Source of the DNA: Prevotellaceae bacterium UBA3627
GTDB lineage: Bacteria; Bacteroidota; Bacteroidia; Bacteroidales; Bacteroidaceae
Direction of reading: 5' to 3'
DNA: 28,376 nucleotides
Assembly: GCA_002373375.1 (NCBI GenBank)
Contig: DFLE01000062.1
Span: 4,171-32,546, forward strand
Shown here: positions 22,057 through 28,376 of the stretch, piece after piece
Layout of the letters: each line of letters starts with the position of its first letter
Numbering within the stretch: the first letter of the stretch is position 1
Program-made: the position numbers and the translations under genes
The notes under the pieces: generated by a model
The model's database searches: none
The model's input: only the letters and a program-made list of their open reading frames with translations
Told to the model about the DNA's origin: nothing

Positions 22057-23181
22057 ATGAGTAGTCCTTTTATATATGGCATGTCGGTGGAAGGTGAGAA
22101 CTTCACCGACAGAGAGTTGGAAACCCAACGTCTGAAACTGAACTTTGAGCATGGTGTTAACTCCATACTCATATCACCAAGGCGCATGGGCAAAACCTCA
22201 TTGGTGAAGAAGGTGGCGGGAATGACAGACTCTGCAGACATCAAGGTGGTGTATATGGATATCTACAAATGCCGCACAGAATATGACTTCTATGAGAAAT
22301 TTGCTTCTTCAATAATACAGGCCACGGCTACAAAGATGGAGAAGATGATGGAAACCGCCAAGGAGTTCCTTGTCAGTGTCACTCCAACCATAACATATAG
22401 TCCTGAACCCACCTCAGGCTTTTCTCTCTCATTAGGCATAAACCCAAAAGCCAACACACCGGAGGAGGTGTTGGAACTGCCCGAGCGGATAGCCCGGAAG
22501 CACGGCATACGCATAGTGGTCTGCATTGATGAGTTCCAACAGATAGGAGAGATGCCAAACTCTCTGACCATACAGAAGACCATACGCAGCGTATGGCAGC
22601 ACCACAGGCATGCCTGCTACTGCTTGTTTGGCAGCAAACAGCACCTCATGTCTGAACTCTTCTACAGTCGCAAGATGCCGTTCTACCAGTTTGGTGATAT
22701 GTTCTTCTTGAAGAAGATACCGGCAGAGAAATGGGTGCCGTTCATCGTAGGGCGTTTTGCCACAGCCCATAAGCAGATATCAGACGACTTAGCCTTGAGA
22801 ATATGTAACATGGTTGACAATTATTCCGCATACGTTCAGCAACTGGCGTGGAACGTGCTTGTGTCGTCTGGCGACGTCGTTACGTCAGAGTCGGTTGACG
22901 ATGGTCTGCGTGCTACGCTCGACCAGGTGGTGCCGTTGTTTATTGAGCAGACAGCAAAGCTGTCAACCTATCAGCTGAACCTGATACGTGCGATATGCAG
23001 CGGCTATCATGACGATTTCGGAAAATCGGAGGTGACAAGTCGTTTCAACCTCGGTACGCGTTCAAACCTCGCGAAGTTAAAGAAGGCTCTTGTAGAACAC
23101 GAAATCATTGAGATAACAGAGACAGGATGCTACATATCCGACCCCCTGTTTAGGTTGTGGTTCTCCAGAGAAATGATGTAA
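22057..23181 (+). CDS. AAA-type ATPase (archaeal-ATPase-like family)
   Basis: The 374-residue cytoplasmic protein begins with the family-typical FIYGMSVEGENFTDRELE. Its nucleotide-binding motif SPRRMGKTS (residues 40-48) lacks the first Gly of a textbook Walker A, as is usual in this group (G or S before RR.GKT). The Walker B motif is VVCIDEFQ (154-161), followed by a sensor-like region at LFGSKQHLM. The C-terminal third (about 290-374) is helical and ends in a winged-helix-like segment: NLGTRSNLAKLKKALVEHEIIEITETGCYISDPLFRLWF. Proteins of this family (PF01637 group) are common orphan ATPases in Bacteroidales; their targets are unknown. It has its own promoter, sharing an operator-like block with the serpin operon, and is followed by a cluster of palindromic repeats. 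Confidence 0.85.
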   Translation: MSSPFIYGMSVEGENFTDRELETQRLKLNFEHGVNSILISPRRMGKTSLVKKVAGMTDSADIKVVYMDIYKCRTEYDFYEKFASSIIQATATKMEKMMETAKEFLVSVTPTITYSPEPTSGFSLSLGINPKANTPEEVLELPERIARKHGIRIVVCIDEFQQIGEMPNSLTIQKTIRSVWQHHRHACYCLFGSKQHLMSELFYSRKMPFYQFGDMFFLKKIPAEKWVPFIVGRFATAHKQISDDLALRICNMVDNYSAYVQQLAWNVLVSSGDVVTSESVDDGLRATLDQVVPLFIEQTAKLSTYQLNLIRAICSGYHDDFGKSEVTSRFNLGTRSNLAKLKKALVEHEIIEITETGCYISDPLFRLWFSREMM

Positions 23182-23238
23182 ACGCACCCTGTGGCGCTGA
23201 TGGGAAGCACTGAAAGCCAGACAGTTGCAGGGGGCTCT

Positions 23239-23345
23239 GAGAAAGCTATGCTTTTACCTCGTGAAAGCATAGCTTTTAGCATGTAAAAGCTATCGTTTCA
23301 CACTGAGAAAGCTATGCTTTCATAACGTGGAGTGATGGCTTTTGT
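23239..23345. repeat. AAAGCTAT palindromic repeat cluster, copy C
   Basis: Five units in alternating orientation: gagaaagctatgcttttac, gtgaaagcatagctttta, tgtaaaagctatcgtttcac, tgagaaagctatgctttca and gtggagtgatggctttt. They belong to the same family as the units at 4601 and 16991. Neighbouring units can pair into hairpins. The rest of the 23182-23717 gap contains the promoter element at 23470 and a purine-rich leader (about 23605-23665). Confidence 0.75.
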
Positions 23346-23469
23346 TTTATGACACATTTTTCGTTCCAAAAAGACAATATAACAGTCCTTAAAACTGACA
23401 TAAGTCAAAAAATTATAGAAACTGATACCATAAATTTAAGTTTTATTATATAAAATACATAAAAAATAA

Positions 23470-23477
23470 TATATTTG
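23470..23477 (+). promoter_or_regulatory. Promoter -7 element for the fimbrial locus
   Basis: TATATTTG fits the -7 consensus. The region upstream is very AT-rich without a clear TTG box. If used, the leader before the DUF3575 gene is about 200-240 bases and strongly purine-rich near its end. Confidence 0.4.
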
Positions 23478-23675
23478 CAAAACCTAACATAGGAAAAAAG
23501 ATGGTTTTATACTGAGGAATTGAAAGAAGAAGAAAAAAGATTCTAATACCATAAATAATATATACATTATTCTAATACATTATTAATATATAGAGAGGTC
23601 TAACGGAGTTATCTATTTAAGAAGAGGAAGGAGGAGAGAAAAAGAGAAAAGAGAAGAAGGGAGTAGATAGAATAA

Positions 23676-24479
23676 ATGCAAACACAAGACTCACTTCTGA
23701 TAAAAGGGAAAACACACATGAGAGTGATAGTCGCACATATTGTCCACAGCGCAAGTATAAGCGTGATGCTGATTGCTATACTGCTCGTTATGCGTACAAC
23801 TACATGTAACGCAGAACGTACCGATACATGTCGCACTACACCGTTGTTTACCATACGCACCAACACGTTGTATGATGCGTTCCTCATACCTAACATAGGA
23901 GCAGAGATGCAATTGAGAAACGGATGGGCCGTCCAGCTGGACTGGTTCTATACATGGTTCTCGTCAGACAACCGCCATCGTTACTGGCAGGGTTACGGCG
24001 GATACCTCACCGCGAAGAAGTACTTTGACTTTGAGTGGAAGGACAGCCGGCAACCCCTGACAGGCCACCATGTAGGTTTCTACATCTCAGCCCTTACCTA
24101 TGATGTGGAGTGGGGCGGCAAGGGTTACCAGGCGTCGCGCTTCGGTTTCGGCGGTGGTGTAGAGTATGGCTACTCATGGCAGCTGAGCCGTAAGATGAAG
24201 CTGGACCTCACCCTCGGACTGGGATTCCAGGACGGAGAATACAAGGAATACGAACCCAGCAACGACCACTACAACCACTATGTATGGCTTGCCACGAAGA
24301 AACGCCACTGGTGGGGACCTACGAAGCTGGAAGTGTCACTGGCATGGTTCTTAGGAGGAAAGAAAAAGAGTAGAAAGAATACGATAGATACTATAGATAC
24401 GATAGATACTATAGATACTATAGTTCCTATAGATAATATAGACACTATAGAAACAAACAAGAAAGGAGGTGGCCTATGA
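23676..24479 (+). CDS. DUF3575 family protein of a fimbria-like locus
   Basis: The 267-residue protein has a hydrophobic signal (about residues 18-39). A start at ATG 23718 (MRVIVAHIVHSAS) would place it at the normal N-terminal position, so the true start may be there. The core (about 50-235) is typical of DUF3575: RTNTLYDAFLIPNIGAEMQL, GWAVQLDWFYTWF, RYWQGYGGYLTAKKYF, GHHVGFYISALTYDVEW, FGFGGGVEYGYSW, a beta-barrel-like pattern. These proteins accompany fimbrial genes in Bacteroidales and are thought to sit in the outer membrane. The tail has a repeat of Ile-Asp-Thr encoded by eight 9-bp units (24383-24454). The stop overlaps the next gene's start by 4 bases, and a strong ribosome binding site for that gene lies within this tail. 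Confidence 0.85.
   Translation: MQTQDSLLIKGKTHMRVIVAHIVHSASISVMLIAILLVMRTTTCNAERTDTCRTTPLFTIRTNTLYDAFLIPNIGAEMQLRNGWAVQLDWFYTWFSSDNRHRYWQGYGGYLTAKKYFDFEWKDSRQPLTGHHVGFYISALTYDVEWGGKGYQASRFGFGGGVEYGYSWQLSRKMKLDLTLGLGFQDGEYKEYEPSNDHYNHYVWLATKKRHWWGPTKLEVSLAWFLGGKKKSRKNTIDTIDTIDTIDTIVPIDNIDTIETNKKGGGL
24383..24454. repeat. 9-bp minisatellite in the DUF3575 gene
   Basis: Eight consecutive 9-bp units of the type tatagatac or gatagatac encode repeated Ile-Asp-Thr. The first four are nearly perfect. Because the unit is three codons, changes in copy number would not shift the frame. Confidence 0.85.
24463..24470 (+). promoter_or_regulatory. Strong Shine-Dalgarno site (unusual here)
   Basis: aaggaggt stands 5 bases before the ATG at 24476. 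Genes in Bacteroidota rarely have such a site, and none of the other genes in the window shows one this good. It probably supports reinitiation at the overlapping start. Confidence 0.6.
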
Positions 24480-25453
24480 AACACTCGCCGCAATCCCTGC
24501 GGCAGTTACTGGCAAGGGCCACGTTAATGCTCCTGACAGCAGTGCTCCTCACGGGATGCGAATATAAGGACCTCTGTTATGACCACAACCACTCTGACAA
24601 GGTATTCGTCACCTTCGACTGGCAGAAGGCTCCGCACCATACAGCGACAAGTATGGTAGTGCTCTTTTACAATCTTGATAAACCTTCACAGCAACCTATA
24701 CGCTATGAGTATCCGCTCAGCGGCGGTACTGCTACACTGCAGCCGGGACGATGGAAGGCGGTGACTTACAACAGTAACACCGACGCCATACGCCACCGCG
24801 GACAGGAATGGTGGAGCACCTCAGAGGTGTACACCCGACTGTCGTCCATAGAAGAGGGAACACAGCTCACTCGTGGAGCCATGCCACAGGCCACAGGCAC
24901 TGAGCAGGAACAGGTGATACTTGAGCCCGACCCTATATGGGGCTGCGCAAGTGAGGACTTCAACCTCGTTGTTGACGGCAACGGATATAACCTGGTGCTG
25001 AAGCCTGAATACCGCTACACCACGCTGAAAGTGAAGATAACCAACGTGCCTAACCTGGAATATACCTTTGGTTTGGGTGGCTCCATATCAGGAGTGGCGG
25101 CATCGAGGTTCATTGCCTCCGGAGAGTTGGGACAGCAGACAGTAACCGAGGCGTTCCCTGTAAGAAAGACCGATGACACCACAATAGAGATGAGTGTCAA
25201 CATCTTCGGTCACTGTCCTGAGTTGCCATGGAATACTCATCTGCTTACCATCTACGCTGTGCTTGCCGACGGTTCCAAATGGTACTACGTCGTTGACGTG
25301 ACCGACAAGATACACCAGGCTGAGCAGCAAAGTGGAAATACCATAGAGATAGAAGTTGACGGACTGCCAATCCCGAAACCTATCGTTAATGGTTCTGGTT
25401 TCCATCCTACCATCGACACATGGCAGGGAGTGGAGATAGAAGTAGGAATGTAG
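24476..25453 (+). CDS. DUF5119 / Mfa2-like fimbrial anchor lipoprotein
   Basis: A 325-residue lipoprotein with signal ATLMLLTAVLLTGC (lipid-bearing Cys28). The mature start EYKDLCYDHNHSDKVFVTFDW (29-49) is the signature of DUF5119, related to the FimB/Mfa2 family. Later segments fit a two-domain beta-sandwich: MVVLFYNLDKPSQQPIRYEYPLSGG, WKAVTYNSNTDAIRH, then YRYTTLKVKITNVPNLEYTFGLGGSISGVAASRF. It ends with the VEIEVGM strand. Mfa2-type proteins anchor fimbriae to the outer membrane and limit their length. Its start overlaps the DUF3575 stop, so both are made from one mRNA. The two fimbrillin genes lie downstream. Family placement is strong; the anchor role is inferred from relatives. Confidence 0.85.
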   Translation: MKHSPQSLRQLLARATLMLLTAVLLTGCEYKDLCYDHNHSDKVFVTFDWQKAPHHTATSMVVLFYNLDKPSQQPIRYEYPLSGGTATLQPGRWKAVTYNSNTDAIRHRGQEWWSTSEVYTRLSSIEEGTQLTRGAMPQATGTEQEQVILEPDPIWGCASEDFNLVVDGNGYNLVLKPEYRYTTLKVKITNVPNLEYTFGLGGSISGVAASRFIASGELGQQTVTEAFPVRKTDDTTIEMSVNIFGHCPELPWNTHLLTIYAVLADGSKWYYVVDVTDKIHQAEQQSGNTIEIEVDGLPIPKPIVNGSGFHPTIDTWQGVEIEVGM

Positions 25454-25494
25454 AGCGGAAGGAATAAGGGTGAAGGGATTAAAGAATAAAGAAT

Positions 25495-25678
25495 TTCAAG
25501 TTTCGCAAGTGCTCAACTTTTGGAGTTATAAGGAGTTAAAGGGAGTTATAAGGAGTTAAAGGACAATACCATTTGTTAGTTTCAAGCAGTAAACGGAGAA
25601 AACAATTGTCTTCTATCTTCTTTTATCTCCTTCCTACTTCCTCTATCTACCAAGCAAGCAGAGCTTGCGAAACTTGAA
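25495..25678. repeat. Inverted-repeat-bounded segment containing a GGAGTTA array
   Basis: ttcaagtttcgcaag (25495-25509) and cttgcgaaacttgaa (25664-25678) are exact 15-bp inverted copies. Both are flanked on the outside by aataaag-type repeats. Between them lie four ggagtta units (25522-25560) followed by ggacaatac, the same tail as in the other GGAGTTA elements, and a pyrimidine-rich stretch. No open frame or clear promoter is seen. Confidence 0.6.
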
Positions 25679-25740
25679 TAAAGAATAAAGAATAAAGAAT
25701 AAAGAATAAAGAATAAAGAATAGAGAGTAAAGAATAAAGT
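25678..25740. repeat. gaataaa heptamer tandem repeat
   Basis: About eight units of gaataaa with slight changes run directly behind the inverted repeat. The rest of the spacer to 25904 is A-rich and purine-rich. A TAACTTTC sequence at 25882 is too close to the ATG to be a convincing promoter. Confidence 0.75.
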
Positions 25741-25904
25741 ATAAATCATAATAAAACGGTAGAATATGGCATAAAGAAAGAGAAGAAGAAGAAAACAAAA
25801 AGAAAAAGAAAAGAAAAAAAGTTGAACGATCCTTGACGGGGGAGAGAGAACCCAACAAGTAATAAAGAAAAAACAAATTATTAACTTTCTAATACTTTAA
25901 GATT

Positions 25905-27059
25905 ATGAAAAAGAATTATTGGATTTTAGCAGCAGCAGCCGTAGCGCTCGCAGCATGCAGCAATGACGATACAATAGCTGTTAACCAGGGTATCGAAGAG
26001 GCTAACACCATTAACTTCAGCAACACTATCGTTGAGGGACAGACCCGTGCAGCTGGTATCACAACAGGTAACCTCTTGTCATTCTATGTGACAGCAAACC
26101 GTGGCGATGAGATCTATTTCGGCGAGGCACCTGTTCAGTTCGCTAAGAACAACTCTACCGATCCTGCAACTTACAGGTCAGAGACAAAGTACTACTGGCC
26201 ATCAGAGGGCAAGCTCGACTTCTATGCTTTCGCTCCTGCAACAGGTAGTACAATTACACGTACTGACTCTACCCATTTCAGCGTTACTCCAGCCGCTGCT
26301 CCAACAAGCCAGGAGGACTTCGTATATGGCGTAGTAAGACAGCAGGACAAGACAACCGGCGGCAACGGTGTGGCTCTTAACTTCCGTCACGCTATGTCTG
26401 ACGTGATCATCCAGCTGAAGAACTCTTCTACCGACAAGGATGTTACAGTAGGTAACGTTGCTATCGGCTATATCCTGCCTACAGGTGCTTTCGCTCCTGC
26501 ATTTAAGACTGCAGCAGGTTCAGAGGTTGGTTTCTGCACAAACGGTACAGGCATCTCTAACGTAACAGCCGCTTCTGAGACTGGTTACTACATCGTTCCT
26601 GGTGCATGGACAGCTGATGGTACAAGAACATCTTACACTCAGGCTGCTGCCACAACAAGCTACACAAGCGCCACCGAAACCACAGCTCTTCCTGCTGACA
26701 TGATTCTCGTGCCACAGACATTGGTTAATGCAGGAGCTTACAGCGCAGCTACAGCTGACAGTCCATTCAACGGCGCTTGCATTACTGTTCAGCTGAAGAT
26801 ACAGGACAAGCAGGGTCACTACCTCGCAGGTACTGCAAGCAATTTCGTTACAGCTATGTGGCCTCTCGCTGCAACACAGTGGCTCCCAGGTCATAAGTAC
26901 ACCTATACTCTTGACCTCGCCGGTGGTGGTTTCTATCCAGAAAACCATGATGACAACGCGGACCTCGACCCAATCCTCGAGAATGCAGAGATCTTCTTCC
27001 TCACTCCAACTGTTGACGAGTGGATTGCAGCTCCTGGTATAAATGTACCTAACAACTAA
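25905..27059 (+). CDS. Fimbrillin family lipoprotein (major subunit candidate)
   Basis: A 384-residue lipoprotein with signal KKNYWILAAAAVALAAC (Cys18). The mature part opens with NDDTIAVNQG and contains the Mfa-like fimbrillin pattern: INFSNTIVEGQTRAAG, FYVTANRGDE, then YRSETKYYWPSEGKLDFYAFAP (93-114), a common signature. LNFRHAMSDVIIQLKN follows, and near the end WLPGHKYTYTLDLAGGGF. A last segment with PENHDDNADLDP follows. Fimbrillins are exported as lipoproteins and polymerise by donor-strand exchange after proteolytic trimming of the N-terminus. Codon choice (many gct, tct and aca codons) differs from the neighbours and suggests high expression. Together with the strong hairpin after it, this points to the main shaft subunit. 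Confidence 0.9.
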   Translation: MKKNYWILAAAAVALAACSNDDTIAVNQGIEEANTINFSNTIVEGQTRAAGITTGNLLSFYVTANRGDEIYFGEAPVQFAKNNSTDPATYRSETKYYWPSEGKLDFYAFAPATGSTITRTDSTHFSVTPAAAPTSQEDFVYGVVRQQDKTTGGNGVALNFRHAMSDVIIQLKNSSTDKDVTVGNVAIGYILPTGAFAPAFKTAAGSEVGFCTNGTGISNVTAASETGYYIVPGAWTADGTRTSYTQAAATTSYTSATETTALPADMILVPQTLVNAGAYSAATADSPFNGACITVQLKIQDKQGHYLAGTASNFVTAMWPLAATQWLPGHKYTYTLDLAGGGFYPENHDDNADLDPILENAEIFFLTPTVDEWIAAPGINVPNN

Positions 27060-27118
27060 ATTCATTTGTAATGCCACAGGCAACAGATGTCAGCCATGGC
27101 ATTAGATGAATACCATTT

Positions 27119-27151
27119 AAGCCCGGCGGGGTTCGACTCCCCGTCGGGCTT
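27119..27151 (+). terminator. GC-rich hairpin after the fimbrillin gene
   Basis: aagcccggcgggg (27119-27131) pairs with ccccgtcgggctt (27139-27151), with one G-T wobble, around the loop ttcgact. A T run is nearly absent after the stem. The loop and adjoining stem equal a tRNA T-arm consensus (ggttcga.tcc type), though no tRNA is present. It probably ends or attenuates transcription between the two fimbrillin genes. Confidence 0.7.
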
Positions 27152-27188
27152 CTAAAGAAAGAAGAAAAAGGCCCGGGGCCGAAACAAT

Positions 27189-27252
27189 GCATAATTCATA
27201 ATTCATAATGCATAATTCATAATTCATAATGCATAATTCATAATGCATAATT
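27189..27252. repeat. cataattcataatg tandem repeat array
   Basis: At least six units of cataattcataatg-like sequence in head-to-tail order. The same unit occurs inside the GLUG gene at 9381-9412. Further right, at 27309-27325, lies a 17-base copy of the sequence found at 1463-1479, close to the start codon of the next gene. Confidence 0.75.
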
Positions 27253-27328
27253 AAGATTGACCAAGTCAAAGAAAGAAAATAAGGAGAAGACAGAAAAAGG
27301 CGAAGCCTCGAAATATTGAAATAACTAA

Positions 27329-28327
27329 ATGCTGAATAAACAAAACATAATAGGGTGCGCGACAGTCATGCTGCTGACAGTCGGACTGTTGGCGGCTTGT
27401 TCTACTGATGACGACATCACCGATAATGGAGACGGCGCAGCGGAGATACGTCTTAATGCCGACAGCTGGAGGGTGATGGAGGCTACACGCGCCGTAACAT
27501 ACGACAGCGATGCACAGCTGCAGGCAAGTAGCTTTGCTTGTTATGCCTACGAGGACGGCACCACCACACAGTATATCAGCGGCTCAACGGTAAGCTACAG
27601 CGACAGCCAATGGACCTTCGACGACGGCAAGCACTATTGGCCGGCATCGGGGGCTCTCAATTTCTTTGCATATATGCCGACAGACCTCAGCGGCACACAC
27701 TGCACATTCGACCCAACGGCATACGATGCCAGCGACAATGCTGACGGATATTCTGATGACTCTCCGCGCATAGTATGTACTAACCTGCCTGTCAGTTTCA
27801 CGGTAGGAAGCGATAATACTCAGGAACTGATTTTCGCTTACACTGCCGACCAAGACAAATTCGGCACGAACTCCACACTCCAGCCTACGCCGGGATATGT
27901 GGGTCTGACATTCAAACACCCCTTTGCTCGTGTATGCTTCAAACAGTCAGAGGCAAACAGTAGCAATGTAAAGATAAACAGCGTGACGGTATCGGGCATA
28001 AAGAACAATGGTACATGCACCTTCGACGGCTCCACCATCGTATGGACACCGTCAGGTGATGCCACGGCACTCACGGTATCGGGCATACCGGCAACCAACA
28101 CATCGGCAACAGGCAACGACTTCTACCTTGTGGTGCCGCAGACGTTTGCTTCAAACATCACATTCACCGTCAATGCCACATGGACTGACTGGAGCAATGT
28201 AACGAAAAACGTAAGCGCCACTGTCAACGTAGGCTCATGGGTGGCAGGCTACAGTTACACCTATACACTGACGCTCGACAAGTTTGCCCTGACGGTTGAC
28301 GCAGAGAAGTTCACCGAACAGTGGTAG
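27329..28327 (+). CDS. Second fimbrillin family lipoprotein
   Basis: A 332-residue lipoprotein with signal MLLTVGLLAAC (Cys24), then an acidic stretch STDDDITDNGDG. The fimbrillin pattern includes EIRLNADSWRVMEATRAVTY, SQWTFDDGKHYWPASGALNFFAYMP, a GLTFKHPFARVCFKQ strand and, at the end, WVAGYSYTYTLTLDKFALTVDAEKF. It differs clearly from the first fimbrillin and keeps the usual codon choice of the region, so it may be a minor or tip subunit. Its start follows the repeat array by some 70 bases; the ATG at 27329 begins the signal peptide. Further subunits may lie beyond the window end. Confidence 0.88.
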   Translation: MLNKQNIIGCATVMLLTVGLLAACSTDDDITDNGDGAAEIRLNADSWRVMEATRAVTYDSDAQLQASSFACYAYEDGTTTQYISGSTVSYSDSQWTFDDGKHYWPASGALNFFAYMPTDLSGTHCTFDPTAYDASDNADGYSDDSPRIVCTNLPVSFTVGSDNTQELIFAYTADQDKFGTNSTLQPTPGYVGLTFKHPFARVCFKQSEANSSNVKINSVTVSGIKNNGTCTFDGSTIVWTPSGDATALTVSGIPATNTSATGNDFYLVVPQTFASNITFTVNATWTDWSNVTKNVSATVNVGSWVAGYSYTYTLTLDKFALTVDAEKFTEQW

Positions 28328-28337
28328 GGGTGTATAA

Positions 28338-28376
28338 GGAGTTAAGGAGTTAAGGAGTTAGGGAGTTAGGGAGTTA
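28338..28376. repeat. GGAGTTA tandem array, cut by the window end
   Basis: Five units of ggagtta(a/g) begin 11 bases after the stop codon of the second fimbrillin gene and run to the end of the window. They match the left arm of the elements at 9524 and 25522. Confidence 0.7.

Noticed and set aside
24278..24493. Reverse-strand frame with repeated SIVSIV residues
   Set aside because: It is the antisense of the 9-bp minisatellite in the DUF3575 gene.
27119..27151. tRNA gene
   Set aside because: Only a T-arm-like hairpin is present; there is no anticodon arm or D arm.

Overview
The window looks like chromosomal DNA of a Bacteroidota gut or oral anaerobe, most likely Prevotella or a close relative. 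Four things support this. The SecD and SecF parts are fused in one frame at the left edge. Promoters match the Bacteroidota sigma-ABfr pattern (TTG or TTTG, about 20 bp, then TAnnTTTG). Shine-Dalgarno sequences are nearly absent. The gene content (DUF3575, DUF5119 and fimbrillin-type surface proteins, GLUG-motif adhesin, DUF3784, DUF6169) is typical of Bacteroidales. I saw no rRNA, tRNA, complete insertion sequence or CRISPR array. Spacers are unusually rich in repeats.

Left part (1-5300): the 3' part of secDF; a truncated four-helix-bundle gene; a DUF3784 membrane protein overlapping a relic of the mnmE start; a secreted protein of unknown function followed by overlapping hairpins; a 192-bp MITE-like element with perfect inverted ends and a 4-bp target duplication; and two genes of unknown function. 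Long repeat-filled spacers separate them.

Middle part (5300-18300): a 1401-residue secreted GLUG-repeat protein with a sorting-domain-like C-terminus; a 61-residue small protein; and several secreted or membrane proteins of unknown function, including a tight operon at 11323-13738 (EF-hand/LRR-like protein, Cys-pair/Ser-rich protein, small membrane protein). Next come a secreted protein paired with a small beta-barrel-like protein, a relic of a reverse-strand gene, a two-gene module of a 57-residue protein and a DUF6169 protein, and a TerC/Alx-type membrane protein.

Right part (18300-28376): after a strong terminator there are two tandem-repeat arrays. They are followed by a pair of lipoproteins that both end in a TonB C-terminal domain; the second is a serpin fused to that domain. 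An AAA-type ATPase follows, and its promoter shares a 24-bp element with the promoter of the lipoprotein pair. The window ends with a fimbria-like locus: DUF3575 protein, overlapping DUF5119/Mfa2-like lipoprotein, and two fimbrillin-family lipoproteins, probably the assembly, anchor and structural parts of a surface fimbria.

The points most worth following up are the serpin-TonB_C fusion with its near-identical neighbouring domain, the shared promoter element, the short structured or coding motif found at 4864 and 16112, the DUF6169 pair, and the several families of dispersed palindromic repeats.
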